This document shows positions 10,961 to 19,422 of a stretch of DNA of 64,000 nucleotides, one piece after another; within the stretch, counting starts at the first letter, position 1; every line of letters starts with the position of its first letter. Made by a program: the position numbers and the translations under genes. The DNA comes from Nitrosomonadaceae bacterium (GTDB lineage: Bacteria > Pseudomonadota > Gammaproteobacteria > Burkholderiales > Nitrosomonadaceae): NCBI GenBank assembly GCA_002721545.1, contig PBKR01000031.1:1-64000 (forward strand), given 5' to 3'. The notes under the pieces were generated by a model that saw nothing but the letters and a program-made list of their open reading frames with translations, was not told the origin of the DNA and did no database searches.

Positions 10961-11004
10961 TAACTAATTAAGCGCAACAATTGTTGGTTTCGCTTAGTTA
11001 GTTA
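10961..11004. terminator. Hairpin between the aminotransferase and metF, probable bidirectional terminator
   Basis: Left arm TAACTAATTAAGCG (10961-10974) pairs with right arm CGCTTAGTTAGTTA (10991-11004): 13 Watson-Crick pairs plus one wobble. The loop contains a second palindrome, CAACAATTGTTG. It sits exactly between two convergent genes and its right arm runs into the metF stop. T-tracts on both sides are short, so termination strength is uncertain. Confidence 0.6.
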
Positions 11005-11881
11005 ATTTGGCTTCTTCTTGCAGTCCTAATCTACCCCATATTATAGTTGTTAAATCTGAAGAATTCATCGTATAAAAATGCAACCCAGGTGCACCTGAGT
11101 CAAGCAATTGGCCACATAGATCAGTTACAACATCTAACCCATATGCACGGATTGATGCGATATCATTACCATATCCTTCCATTTTTTTTCGAAGCCAACG
11201 CGGGATTTCTGCACCACATGCATCTGAAAATCTAGCTAGACTAGTAAACTTATTGATTGGCATGATGCCCGGTACAATAGGAATATTAATGTTTGCAATT
11301 TCACATGCATCTATGAACTTAAAATATGCATCTGCATTATAAAAATATTGAGTAATAGCAGAATTGGCTCCTGCTTCTATTTTACGCTTAAAATTCAACA
11401 AATCATCCTGAGAAGAATTTGCCTGAGGGTGGCATTCTGGATAAGCTGCAACATCAATGTGAAAGGAATTACCAAATTCTTTACGGATAAACTCAACTAA
11501 TTCTGCTGCATAACGAAATTCTCCTGGTTGAGCCATCCCTGAAGGGATGTCTCCACGTAACGCAACTAAACAGCTAATACCCCTATCAGAATATGTCCGA
11601 AGCTGTGACCTAATATTCTCACTAGTTGAACCAATACAAGAAAGATGAGGAGCGGCTTCAGCATAGCCCTCATCCTGAATTTCTAGAACAGTTTCAAGCG
11701 TGCGGTTTTGTGTAGAACCACCCGCACCAAAAGTTACAGAAAAAAACTTTGGATTAAGTCGTGCCAGTTGCTGACGAGTAATACGCAATTTCTCCACACC
11801 CATTGGTGTTTGTGGTGGAAAAAATTCAAAACTAAAGGTACGTGTGAATTTTCTTTGTGATTCCATTTTTGCTATATCCAC
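10994..11881 (-). CDS. metF: Methylenetetrahydrofolate reductase
   Basis: Reduces 5,10-methylene-THF to 5-methyl-THF with NADH and FAD, supplying the methyl group for methionine synthesis. The protein is 295 residues, close to E. coli MetF. It begins with the TIM-barrel signature FSFEFFPPQTP, has LVALRGDIPSG near 125 and the FAD/folate motif TQYFYNADAYFKF. The open frame's first start is GTG at 11881; an ATG five codons in (11866) is an equally good or better start. Neither has a strong ribosome binding site. It lies 72 bases downstream of ahcY, in the methyl-cycle cluster. Confidence 0.96.
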   Translation of the reverse strand: MDIAKMESQRKFTRTFSFEFFPPQTPMGVEKLRITRQQLARLNPKFFSVTFGAGGSTQNRTLETVLEIQDEGYAEAAPHLSCIGSTSENIRSQLRTYSDRGISCLVALRGDIPSGMAQPGEFRYAAELVEFIRKEFGNSFHIDVAAYPECHPQANSSQDDLLNFKRKIEAGANSAITQYFYNADAYFKFIDACEIANINIPIVPGIMPINKFTSLARFSDACGAEIPRWLRKKMEGYGNDIASIRAYGLDVVTDLCGQLLDSGAPGLHFYTMNSSDLTTIIWGRLGLQEEAKLTN

Positions 11882-11895
11882 AAATATAAAATACG

Positions 11896-11930
11896 GGAGA
11901 AGCCGGCATCACTAATGTTAGTTTTTCTCC
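11896..11930 (-). promoter_or_regulatory. Stem-loop in the ahcY-metF intergenic region (metF leader)
   Basis: On the minus-strand RNA, GGAGAA (11930-11925) pairs with UUCUCC (11901-11896). Inside, ACUAA and UUAGU (11922-11918 with 11915-11911) form a second short helix. It lies about 15 bases upstream of the GTG and 30 upstream of the ATG of metF. It could be an ahcY terminator, an mRNA processing site or part of a metF control element; no known riboswitch consensus is apparent. Confidence 0.4.
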
Positions 11931-11953
11931 TTACTCCTACAACAAATAGGGCA

Positions 11954-13387
11954 TTAATAACGATACATATCTGGCTTGAAAGGCCCATTTTTATCCATAT
12001 TTAAATAATTAGCTTGCTCATCAGTTAATTTGGTGAGATTAACCCCTAATTTTTTAATGTGCAAGCGAGCAACTTTCTCATCCAGCCGCTTAGGTAATAC
12101 ATAAACATTGTTTTGGTAATTCTCTCCATTCCCCCACAGCTCTATTTGTGCCAATACTTGATTTGTAAACGAACAAGACATTACAAATGATGGATGGCCA
12201 GTAGCACATCCTAAATTTACAAGACGCCCCCGCGCTAATACAATTATCCGATTGCCTGTTGGGAAAATAACATGATCTACCTGTGGCTTAATATTCTCCC
12301 ATTGATATTTCTGAATGGAAGCAATATCTATTTCTGAATCAAAATGGCCAATATTACAAATAATTGCCTGATCTTTCATTTTTAACATGTGATCATGTCC
12401 AATAACATGCAAATTACCAGTTGCTGTAACAAAAATATCAGCCTGATCACATGCTTGATCCATTGTAACAACTCGATAGCCTTCCATCACTGCTTGCAGA
12501 GCACAAATCGGATCTATCTCAGTAATCCATACTGTAGCCCCAAGCCCACGCAAGGACTGAGCACATCCCTTACCTACGTCTCCAAAACCGCATACTAAAG
12601 CAATTTTACCAGCAATCATTACATCAGTTGCGCGCTTAATACCATCTACTAATGATTCTCGGCAGCCATATAAATTATCAAACTTTGATTTCGTAACCGA
12701 GTCATTCACATTAAAAGCAGGGAACGGTAATTCACCATCTCTCTGCATCTCATATAAACGATGCACCCCAGTAGTTGTCTCTTCTGTTACTCCACGAACA
12801 TTAGCTAATATACTAGAGTACCATCCTGGTTGGGCTTTAAGTCGTTTTTTAATCGCCGCAAATAACACTACCTCTTCTTCATTACTCGGATGCGCTATAA
12901 CTGATGGATCTTTTTCTGCCTTACTTCCAAGAATAAGTAATAATGTTGCATCACCACCATCGTCAAGAATCATGTTAGGCGCACTCAATTCTTTATTACC
13001 AGGCCAGCTAAATATTTCATGCGCATATTCCCAATATTCTTCTAATGATTCACCCTTGAAAGCAAATACTGGAATACCTTTAGCCGCAATCGCTGCCGCC
13101 GCATGATCCTGAGTTGAATAAATATTACATGAAGCCCAACGTACTTCTGCGCCCAATTTAACCAAAGTTTCTATTAATACTGCAGTCTGAATAGTCATAT
13201 GAAGAGAACCTGCAATACGAGCTCCTTCTAAAGGCTTTTGACCCACATATTCTTTGCGCAACTGCATCAAACCAGGCATCTCATTTTCTGCAATTGCAAT
13301 TTCCTTGCGCCCCCATCCTGCAAGCGATATATCAGCAATTTTATATTCGGTGGCTTTGACACTAACAGTATTAAGCTCAACGTCCAT
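11954..13387 (-). CDS. ahcY: S-adenosylhomocysteine hydrolase (adenosylhomocysteinase)
   Basis: NAD-dependent enzyme that hydrolyses S-adenosylhomocysteine, the by-product of all SAM-dependent methylations, to adenosine and homocysteine. The 477-residue length fits the bacterial long form. Visible motifs are the substrate region [37 protein letters not shown], the NAD-binding [18 protein letters not shown] and the C-terminal [10 protein letters not shown] with the invariant final Lys and Tyr. AGGAG lies five bases before the ATG. A folded leader precedes it. metK is upstream and metF downstream, completing the methyl cycle. Confidence 0.98.
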   Translation of the reverse strand: MDVELNTVSVKATEYKIADISLAGWGRKEIAIAENEMPGLMQLRKEYVGQKPLEGARIAGSLHMTIQTAVLIETLVKLGAEVRWASCNIYSTQDHAAAAIAAKGIPVFAFKGESLEEYWEYAHEIFSWPGNKELSAPNMILDDGGDATLLLILGSKAEKDPSVIAHPSNEEEVVLFAAIKKRLKAQPGWYSSILANVRGVTEETTTGVHRLYEMQRDGELPFPAFNVNDSVTKSKFDNLYGCRESLVDGIKRATDVMIAGKIALVCGFGDVGKGCAQSLRGLGATVWITEIDPICALQAVMEGYRVVTMDQACDQADIFVTATGNLHVIGHDHMLKMKDQAIICNIGHFDSEIDIASIQKYQWENIKPQVDHVIFPTGNRIIVLARGRLVNLGCATGHPSFVMSCSFTNQVLAQIELWGNGENYQNNVYVLPKRLDEKVARLHIKKLGVNLTKLTDEQANYLNMDKNGPFKPDMYRY

Positions 13388-13390
13388 AAA

Positions 13391-13485
13391 AACTCCTAAA
13401 ATAATTAGGTGCGTTAATGTAACGCCCTTAAAGCCCCAACCAAAATTCTACTTAGTGGATCATATGTCAACCATGACGCACCTAA
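13391..13485 (-). promoter_or_regulatory. Riboswitch-like structured 5' leader of ahcY with an SD sequestration switch
   Basis: In the minus-strand RNA, UUAGGUGCGU (13485-13476) can pair perfectly with ACGCACCUAA (13414-13405), a 10-bp stem enclosing 61 nt. The 3' arm has two alternative partners. GCGUUA-CAU-UAACGC (13425-13411) is a perfect local hairpin using the ACGC part. CCUAA (13409-13405) can also pair with UUAGG (13399-13395), covering the Shine-Dalgarno AGGAG at 13397-13393. Formation of the long stem would therefore free the ribosome binding site. The logic resembles SAH riboswitches found ahead of ahcY, but I do not find that class's conserved sequence. Ligand and function are inference. 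Confidence 0.55.
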
Positions 13486-13528
13486 GCATAAAGAGAAAAT
13501 TAAATTTGAAAATATAAGACTACTATTT

Positions 13529-14710
13529 TTACGATTCTATTGGATTCTTAATACCTGCATCTGCGCGCAGCTGCTCAATTTTATCAGTTGCCTCCCAAGT
13601 AAATTCTGGCTCATCTCGTCCAAAATGACCATAAGAAGCAGTTTTAAGATAAATAGGACGCAATAAATTAAGTGATTGAATAATCGCACGCGGTCGCAAA
13701 TCAAAATTTCGTTCAATTAACTTTGCAATCTTATCATCTGAAATTTTACCTGTACCAAAAGTCTCAACCATCAGAGAAACAGGTTTAGCTACACCAATTG
13801 CATATGCTATTTGCACCTCACACCTGCTTGCAATTCCAGCTGCAACAATGTTTTTAGCCACATAACGCCCAGCGTATGCAGCTGAACGATCTACTTTGGA
13901 AGGGTCCTTTCCAGAAAAAGCACCCCCACCATGATGTGCTGTACCACCATAAGTATCTACAATAATCTTTCGTCCAGTCAATCCACAATCACCCATTGGC
14001 CCACCAATGACAAAACGACCAGTAGGATTTACAAGGTAACGAATATTACTATCCAGCATTTCTTTTGGAAGAACAGGCTTAATAATTTCCTCAACTACAG
14101 CCTCAGTTAAATCAGCATGAGATATTTCTGGATTATGCTGTGTAGAAATTACAACTGTTTCTATATTCTGTGGATTACCATCTTTATAATTAACCGAAAC
14201 TTGAGATTTGGCATCTGGTCGCAGCCATGGAAGATGCCCACTCTTCCTTATTTCTGCCTGGCGCTCCACTAGCCTATGTGCATAATGAATGGGCATTGGC
14301 ATTAATTGGGCTGTCTCATCACAAGCATAACCAAACATCAACCCCTGATCACCTGCCCCCTGATCTAATTCTTGTTCTTTATTACGATCAACCCCTTGAG
14401 CAATATCACGTGATTGTTTATTAAATGCAGTTAAGACCGAACAAGTACTTGCATCAAAGCCAATATCTGAACTATTGTAACCTATACGTTTGAGAGTCTC
14501 GCGGGCAATTATGTTGTAATCTACTGATGCATCAGTAGTAATCTCACCTGACATAATAACTAAGCCAGTACTACATAATGTCTCACAAGCTACCCGCGCG
14601 CTACTATCATGAGTTAAAATTGCATCTAAGACTGCATCAGAAATTTGATCTGACACTTTATCTGGATGACCCTCAGACACAGATTCTGAAGTAAATAAGT
14701 ATTCGCTCAT
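13529..14710 (-). CDS. metK: S-adenosylmethionine synthetase
   Basis: Makes S-adenosylmethionine from ATP and methionine. The 393-residue protein is of standard length. It has [18 protein letters not shown] at the N-terminus (catalytic His in GHPDK), the signature [12 protein letters not shown] near 120 and the phosphate-binding [19 protein letters not shown] near 262. First gene of the minus-strand metK-ahcY-metF series and divergent from dapF. About 140 bases separate it from ahcY, enough for an independent ahcY promoter plus leader. Confidence 0.98.
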   Translation of the reverse strand: MSEYLFTSESVSEGHPDKVSDQISDAVLDAILTHDSSARVACETLCSTGLVIMSGEITTDASVDYNIIARETLKRIGYNSSDIGFDASTCSVLTAFNKQSRDIAQGVDRNKEQELDQGAGDQGLMFGYACDETAQLMPMPIHYAHRLVERQAEIRKSGHLPWLRPDAKSQVSVNYKDGNPQNIETVVISTQHNPEISHADLTEAVVEEIIKPVLPKEMLDSNIRYLVNPTGRFVIGGPMGDCGLTGRKIIVDTYGGTAHHGGGAFSGKDPSKVDRSAAYAGRYVAKNIVAAGIASRCEVQIAYAIGVAKPVSLMVETFGTGKISDDKIAKLIERNFDLRPRAIIQSLNLLRPIYLKTASYGHFGRDEPEFTWEATDKIEQLRADAGIKNPIES

Positions 14711-14736
14711 ATTATAGTTTCTGATTATTTATAATT

Positions 14737-14757
14737 AAAAAACATCCTACAGGATAT
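14737..14757 (-). promoter_or_regulatory. Small hairpin plus U-tract in the metK leader (possible attenuator)
   Basis: The minus strand reads ATATCC-TGTA-GGATGT (14757-14742), a 6-bp stem with one G-U pair, followed directly by TTTTTT. The element lies about 30 bases upstream of the metK start and faces the gene, so it looks like a weak intrinsic terminator within the leader. The stem is short and AT-rich; the alternative is chance. Confidence 0.3.
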
Positions 14758-14830
14758 CAGATATTGCCCACTATTAGAACTTATAATTAACTAACTACGA
14801 CCCTTCTTGTCGCACATATAACTTAAAAAG

Positions 14831-15658
14831 ATGAAATATAAATTTACTAAAATGCATGGCTTAGGCAATGATTTTGTCCTCATTGAGTGCATGAATCAAC
14901 CTATAAAACTCAGTCCAGAGCAATTACGTTATATTGCAAATCGCCGTATTGGCATAGGCTGTGACCAAATATTACTAGTAGAGAAAGCTAAAGGTGATGC
15001 TGATTTCTGTTACCGTATTTTTAATGCTGATGGAAATGAAGTAGAACAATGTGGTAATGGTGCGCGTTGCTTTGCACGCTATGTGTTCGATCAAGGAATG
15101 ACCAAAAAGAAAGAAATTAGAGTAGAAACTTTTAGTGGAATTATTACTCCTAAATTAGCAAAGAATGGCGAAATTACAATAAATATGGGCGCTCCTAAAT
15201 TTGAACCTGCAGAAATTCCCTTTATCACGGACGCACGTAAACTTATATACCCACTTGATATCAATGGAAAAGAAATAGAATTTAGTGTCCTTTCAATGGG
15301 CAATCCACATGCAGTACAAATTACTGAAGATATAAATAAAGCTCAAATACTAACCGAAGGGGCTTTAATAGAAAATCATTCATGCTTCCCTCAAAATGTA
15401 AATGCTGAGTATATGCAAATATTAAACCGTAAACATATTAATTTGAGAGTATACGAACGGGGCGTTGGTGAAACACCATCTTGTGGTACTGGTGCATGCG
15501 CTGCTGTAGTAGCGGGAATTACTAGAGGACTATTGGACTCAACGGTTAAAGTAAGTACTATTGGGGGTAATTTAAGCATTTCTTGGAAAGGAAAAAATAA
15601 CCCTGTCTGGATGACGGGACCAGCCACTTCTGTATTTTATGGAGAAATTGAATTATAA
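14831..15658 (+). CDS. dapF: Diaminopimelate epimerase
   Basis: Interconverts LL- and meso-diaminopimelate, the last shared step toward lysine and peptidoglycan crosslinks. The 275-residue protein shows the PLP-independent two-cysteine mechanism: Cys74 in QCGNGARC and Cys218 in PSCGTGACA. The N-terminal [13 protein letters not shown] is the standard start. It heads a plus-strand run with DUF484 and xerC, the usual betaproteobacterial arrangement. The end is 19 bases before the chosen start of the next gene. Confidence 0.98.
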   Translation: MKYKFTKMHGLGNDFVLIECMNQPIKLSPEQLRYIANRRIGIGCDQILLVEKAKGDADFCYRIFNADGNEVEQCGNGARCFARYVFDQGMTKKKEIRVETFSGIITPKLAKNGEITINMGAPKFEPAEIPFITDARKLIYPLDINGKEIEFSVLSMGNPHAVQITEDINKAQILTEGALIENHSCFPQNVNAEYMQILNRKHINLRVYERGVGETPSCGTGACAAVVAGITRGLLDSTVKVSTIGGNLSISWKGKNNPVWMTGPATSVFYGEIEL

Positions 15659-15677
15659 ATTTAACCAAAGGGGAAAT

Positions 15678-16346
15678 ATGAAACTCAAGTCAGAAGAGGT
15701 GGCTCAATACCTAAAGCAGCATCCACAATTTTTTGCTGAATATAGTGATATGCTGTCTAATATTTATATTCCACACCCTCATAGTGATAGGGCTATTCCT
15801 ATAAGTGAGAGGCAAACTATAGCTTTACGAGATAAAAATAAAGCCCTACAAGATAAGTTTCTTGAGTTGGTTAAATTTGGCAAGGAAAATGATATTATCA
15901 GTGAAAAGATGCATGATTTAGCTATCATGTTTCTAACCTTCACAGATCTCAAAGATTTTCTAAATGAATTTCATTTAATTCTACGCGATATTTTTTCAAT
16001 ATCACATGCAGAAATACGATTATGGAATATAAATTCTGAAAACCCAGAAATATCTAAATTTATTAGCTCTCATACAGAAATTCATACAATTACTAACGAC
16101 TTACTGAGCCCGTATTGTGGGCCTGAGTTACCTAATGTTATTAAGTGCTTGTTTGGTGAAAACATCGACCATTTACACTCTTTCTCAATGATTCCCTTAA
16201 AAGCAAAGCAAATCACTGGCCTTTTAGTTCTAGCAAGTGCAGATCATCAACGATTCTACCCTAAAATGGGGACACTCTACCTGCAGCGCATAGGGGAACT
16301 CGTAAGCACTTTTATTTCACAATATAGTAAAAAATATGATAAATAA
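15678..16346 (+). CDS. DUF484 family protein (GAF-like)
   Basis: A 222-residue member of the DUF484 family, conserved between dapF and xerC in many proteobacteria; its biochemical role is not established. I chose the ATG at 15678 because AAAGGGGAAAT precedes it and the product begins MKLKSEEVAQYLKQHPQFF, the typical DUF484 opening (a short helix with HPxFF). An upstream ATG at 15639 overlaps dapF and adds 13 unrelated residues. An N-terminal helical part (to about 85) is followed by a GAF-like domain (about 90-220). Confidence 0.88.
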   Translation: MKLKSEEVAQYLKQHPQFFAEYSDMLSNIYIPHPHSDRAIPISERQTIALRDKNKALQDKFLELVKFGKENDIISEKMHDLAIMFLTFTDLKDFLNEFHLILRDIFSISHAEIRLWNINSENPEISKFISSHTEIHTITNDLLSPYCGPELPNVIKCLFGENIDHLHSFSMIPLKAKQITGLLVLASADHQRFYPKMGTLYLQRIGELVSTFISQYSKKYDK

Positions 16347-16384
16347 AGAATTAGAAAAGAGTATTAAATACTTTAAAAATAAAT

Positions 16385-17284
16385 ATGGCGTCTGATAACA
16401 AACCAGCTTCAATAGTTGATAATTATATCTTTCATCTTGAAAAAGAACGGCGATTATCACCACTAACTTGTACTAGCTATACACGTGATATTGCAGTCCT
16501 TCTAAAACTGACTACAAAAACCCCCCTTAATCAGCTAAGAATCCACCACATTCGTCGTTTTATAGCTCAACTTCATAGCAAAGGACTTTCAGGAAGAAGC
16601 CTTGCAAGAATGTTGTCAGCATGGCGTGGCCTTTACAAATATCTAGCACGTGACCATGGCTACACTCATAATCCCTGCGTAGGATTACGCGCTCCAAAAT
16701 CTACAAAATCTCTACCACATGTTCTATCACCTGATGAAACTGCACAGCTCTTAAAATTTAAAGCCCATGATTTAATAACATTACGTGATAAGGCAATGTT
16801 TGAACTATTTTATTCTTCTGGCTTACGCTTAACAGAACTAACCAGTCTTACCCCTAAAGACTTAAATTTTATAGAGAATACGGTTCGCATTCATGGAAAA
16901 GGCAATAAAACTCGCATTGTTCCGGTTGGCAATCAAGCTACTAAGGCATTAAAAGAATGGATGAAGCAACGAGAAACATTACTAAAACCAGGGGAGACTG
17001 CATTATTTCTTTCTCGTAATGGCAAAGGTATCAGCTCACGATCGGTGAGTCAGCGCCTAAAAATGAGAGCGTTACAGCAAGGAATCAAGCTAAACGTGCA
17101 CCCCCATGTATTAAGACATTCATTTGCTTCTCATTTATTGCAATCCAGCGCAGATTTACGTGCGGTACAGGAAATGCTAGGGCACACAAATATTAGTACT
17201 ACGCAGATTTATACCCATCTTGATTTCCAACATCTAGCAAAAGCCTATGATGCTGCGCATCCAAGAGCAAAAAAAAGAGGCTAA
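16385..17284 (+). CDS. xerC: Tyrosine recombinase XerC
   Basis: XerC with XerD resolves chromosome dimers at dif. The 299-residue protein has the N-terminal core-binding SAM-like domain (about 7-92) and a catalytic domain with all active-site residues: Arg148 (SGLRLTE), Lys172 (GKGNKTR), His241 and Arg244 (HVLRH context), His267 (LGHTN) and nucleophile Tyr276 (IYTHLD). The dapF-DUF484-xerC order supports XerC over a phage integrase. No attachment sites are seen nearby. The ATG at 16385 lacks a strong ribosome binding site. Confidence 0.95.
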   Translation: MASDNKPASIVDNYIFHLEKERRLSPLTCTSYTRDIAVLLKLTTKTPLNQLRIHHIRRFIAQLHSKGLSGRSLARMLSAWRGLYKYLARDHGYTHNPCVGLRAPKSTKSLPHVLSPDETAQLLKFKAHDLITLRDKAMFELFYSSGLRLTELTSLTPKDLNFIENTVRIHGKGNKTRIVPVGNQATKALKEWMKQRETLLKPGETALFLSRNGKGISSRSVSQRLKMRALQQGIKLNVHPHVLRHSFASHLLQSSADLRAVQEMLGHTNISTTQIYTHLDFQHLAKAYDAAHPRAKKRG

Positions 17285-17368
17285 AGCTGGTATAAATACT
17301 TTTCATTACTAATTGACGCTATAATTAAATGCTTATTAAAGATCAATCCAACTCAATGGATCAATTTC

Positions 17369-17887
17369 ATGACAACCATACTCTCAGCAAGACGAGGTTC
17401 ACAAGTTGCGCTTGGTGGTGATGGCCAGGTAACACTAGGAGCAGTAGTAGGCAAAGCCAGTGCTCGAAAAATTCGCAGACTCTATCATGATAAAATTCTT
17501 GCAGGGTTTGCAGGTGGTACTGCTGATGCCTTTACATTATTTGAACGTTTTGAAGGTAAGCTTGAAAAACATCATGGGCACCTTATGCGATCGGCAGTCG
17601 AGCTAGCAAAAGATTGGCGAACCGACCGTGTTTTGCGACGCCTAGAAGCGATGCTCATTGTGGCTGATAAAGAAACTACTCTAATTATCACTGGAGCAGG
17701 TGATGTCATTGAGCCCGAACTAGGCCTTGCTGCAATTGGCAGTGGGGGAAGCTATGCACATTCTGCTGCTCGTGCGCTTCTTGAAAATACAGATCTAGAG
17801 GCTCTAGAGATTGTCAAAAAATCACTATCTATTGCTGGAGATGCATGTATATATACCAATCAGAACCATAATATTGAGGTCCTATAA
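17369..17887 (+). CDS. hslV: ATP-dependent protease peptidase subunit HslV
   Basis: HslV forms the dodecameric threonine protease chamber capped by the HslU ATPase. The 172-residue protein starts [20 protein letters not shown], so removal of Met exposes the nucleophile Thr at position 2. [17 protein letters not shown] and the C-terminal ACIYTNQNH match the family. Most betaproteobacterial HslV carry a short propeptide (type MEQFHG) before the Thr. Here ATGGATCAATTTCATG just upstream (17356-17371) encodes MDQFH but is out of frame by two bases, so translation must start at the ATG adjoining the Thr codon, as in E. coli. Confidence 0.95.
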   Translation: MTTILSARRGSQVALGGDGQVTLGAVVGKASARKIRRLYHDKILAGFAGGTADAFTLFERFEGKLEKHHGHLMRSAVELAKDWRTDRVLRRLEAMLIVADKETTLIITGAGDVIEPELGLAAIGSGGSYAHSAARALLENTDLEALEIVKKSLSIAGDACIYTNQNHNIEVL

Positions 17888-18015
17888 TAATAGCCTATAG
17901 AAAAATCAAATTATAACTAAAAACAAACCTATATTATTAGACAACTAACAAGAAATTAGTACTGATAAATCTATCTTTATATATCTATTACATTTTTTAA
18001 TAAATAATAAAATCT

Positions 18016-19347
18016 ATGTCCCAAATGTCTCCACAGGAAATTGTACAAGAACTTGACAAACATATTATTGGCCAAGACTCAGCCAAAAAAGCTGTTGCTA
18101 TCGCACTTAAAAATCGCTGGCGCAGACAGCAAGTTACGGAGCCACTACGGCAAGAAATCACCCCAAAAAATATTTTAATGATAGGCCCTACTGGAGTAGG
18201 AAAAACTGAAATAGCTCGCCGATTAGCTAAACTTGCAAATGCTCCATTTATTAAGGTCGAAGCTACAAAATTTACTGAAGTTGGTTATGTCGGACGTGAT
18301 GTTGATTCTATTGTCCGAGATTTAGTAGAGTCATCTATAAAACAATTACGAGAGCAGGAAGCACAAATTATACGCCCAAGAGCAGAAGACGAAGCAGAAG
18401 AACGTATTCTAGATGTGCTATTACCACCTGCACGAGAACTAAATTCACAAACAAATAACGAAGAAGAAAATAATACCACTCGTCAAAAATTTAGAAAGAA
18501 ACTACGTGAGGGAAAACTAAATGACAAAGAAATTGAAATAGAAATTGCAGCCACACAGACAAAGATGGAAATTTTCGCACCTCCTGGAATGGAAGACCTT
18601 ACATCACAAATACAAGGCATGTTCCAAAATTTAAGTGGAGAAAGAAAAAAAACACGCAAGCTAAAAATCCAAGAAGCAAAAAAACTTATTACAGAAGAGC
18701 AGGTTTCCAAACTAATTAATGATGATGAATTAAAATCAAGGGCAACACAGAATGTCGAACAAAATGGTATTGTGTTTCTAGATGAAGTTGACAAAATTAC
18801 CAGTCGATCCGAAACATCAGGAAATGATGTTTCACGTCAAGGCGTACAACGAGATTTATTACCTCTAGTCGAGGGAACAACTATTTCCACAAAATATGGC
18901 ATGATTAAAACAGATCACATATTATTTATAGCTAGCGGTGCTTTCCACCTGTCCAAGCCTTCAGATTTAATACCTGAATTACAAGGACGGTTCCCAATTC
19001 GGGTCGAATTAGCCAGCCTTAATACGTCTGATTTCATACAAATACTTACCAACACTGATGCCTGTCTAACGCGCCAATATGAAGCACTTATGAAAACTGA
19101 AGAGATTATCTTAGATTTTCATCCAGAAGCAATTAAACGATTAGCTGAAATCTCTTTCGAAGTTAATGAAAAAACTGAAAATATTGGCGCAAGAAGACTA
19201 CATACTGTAATGGAGAAACTTTTAGAGGAAATTTCCTTTGATGCTGAAAAGTATAGTGGCACTACCGTCTCTATAGATGCTTCCTATGTAGATCAAAGGC
19301 TCAAAGATCTATCTCAGCGAGAAGATCTAGCCCGGTACGTACTTTAA
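18016..19347 (+). CDS. hslU: ATP-dependent protease ATPase subunit HslU
   Basis: HslU is the AAA+ unfoldase that feeds substrates to HslV. The 443-residue length is typical. Visible are the Walker A motif GPTGVGKT (57-64), the pore loop region VGYVGRDV, the substrate-contacting I-domain (about 110-240, charged and less conserved), Walker [10 protein letters not shown] and the sensor-2 region [18 protein letters not shown]. The C-terminus ends in the conserved YVL tail that inserts into HslV. A 128-base gap after hslV contains no recognisable heat-shock promoter. Confidence 0.97.
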   Translation: MSQMSPQEIVQELDKHIIGQDSAKKAVAIALKNRWRRQQVTEPLRQEITPKNILMIGPTGVGKTEIARRLAKLANAPFIKVEATKFTEVGYVGRDVDSIVRDLVESSIKQLREQEAQIIRPRAEDEAEERILDVLLPPARELNSQTNNEEENNTTRQKFRKKLREGKLNDKEIEIEIAATQTKMEIFAPPGMEDLTSQIQGMFQNLSGERKKTRKLKIQEAKKLITEEQVSKLINDDELKSRATQNVEQNGIVFLDEVDKITSRSETSGNDVSRQGVQRDLLPLVEGTTISTKYGMIKTDHILFIASGAFHLSKPSDLIPELQGRFPIRVELASLNTSDFIQILTNTDACLTRQYEALMKTEEIILDFHPEAIKRLAEISFEVNEKTENIGARRLHTVMEKLLEEISFDAEKYSGTTVSIDASYVDQRLKDLSQREDLARYVL

Positions 19348-19422
19348 ATAAAACTATATATTAGCTGTCTACATTAATATTATGACAATTTTCGGGCCAT
19401 ATCCAAAACTATTGATGCACTC

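Noticed and set aside
13388..13500. Direct assignment of the ahcY leader to the known SAH riboswitch family
   Set aside because: The conserved core of the class is not recognisable by eye and a matching P1 helix could not be built; only the switching logic agrees. Left as an unassigned structured leader.
16385..17284. Tyrosine recombinase as a phage or island integrase
   Set aside because: dapF-DUF484-xerC order, typical XerC length and flanking housekeeping genes identify the chromosomal XerC.
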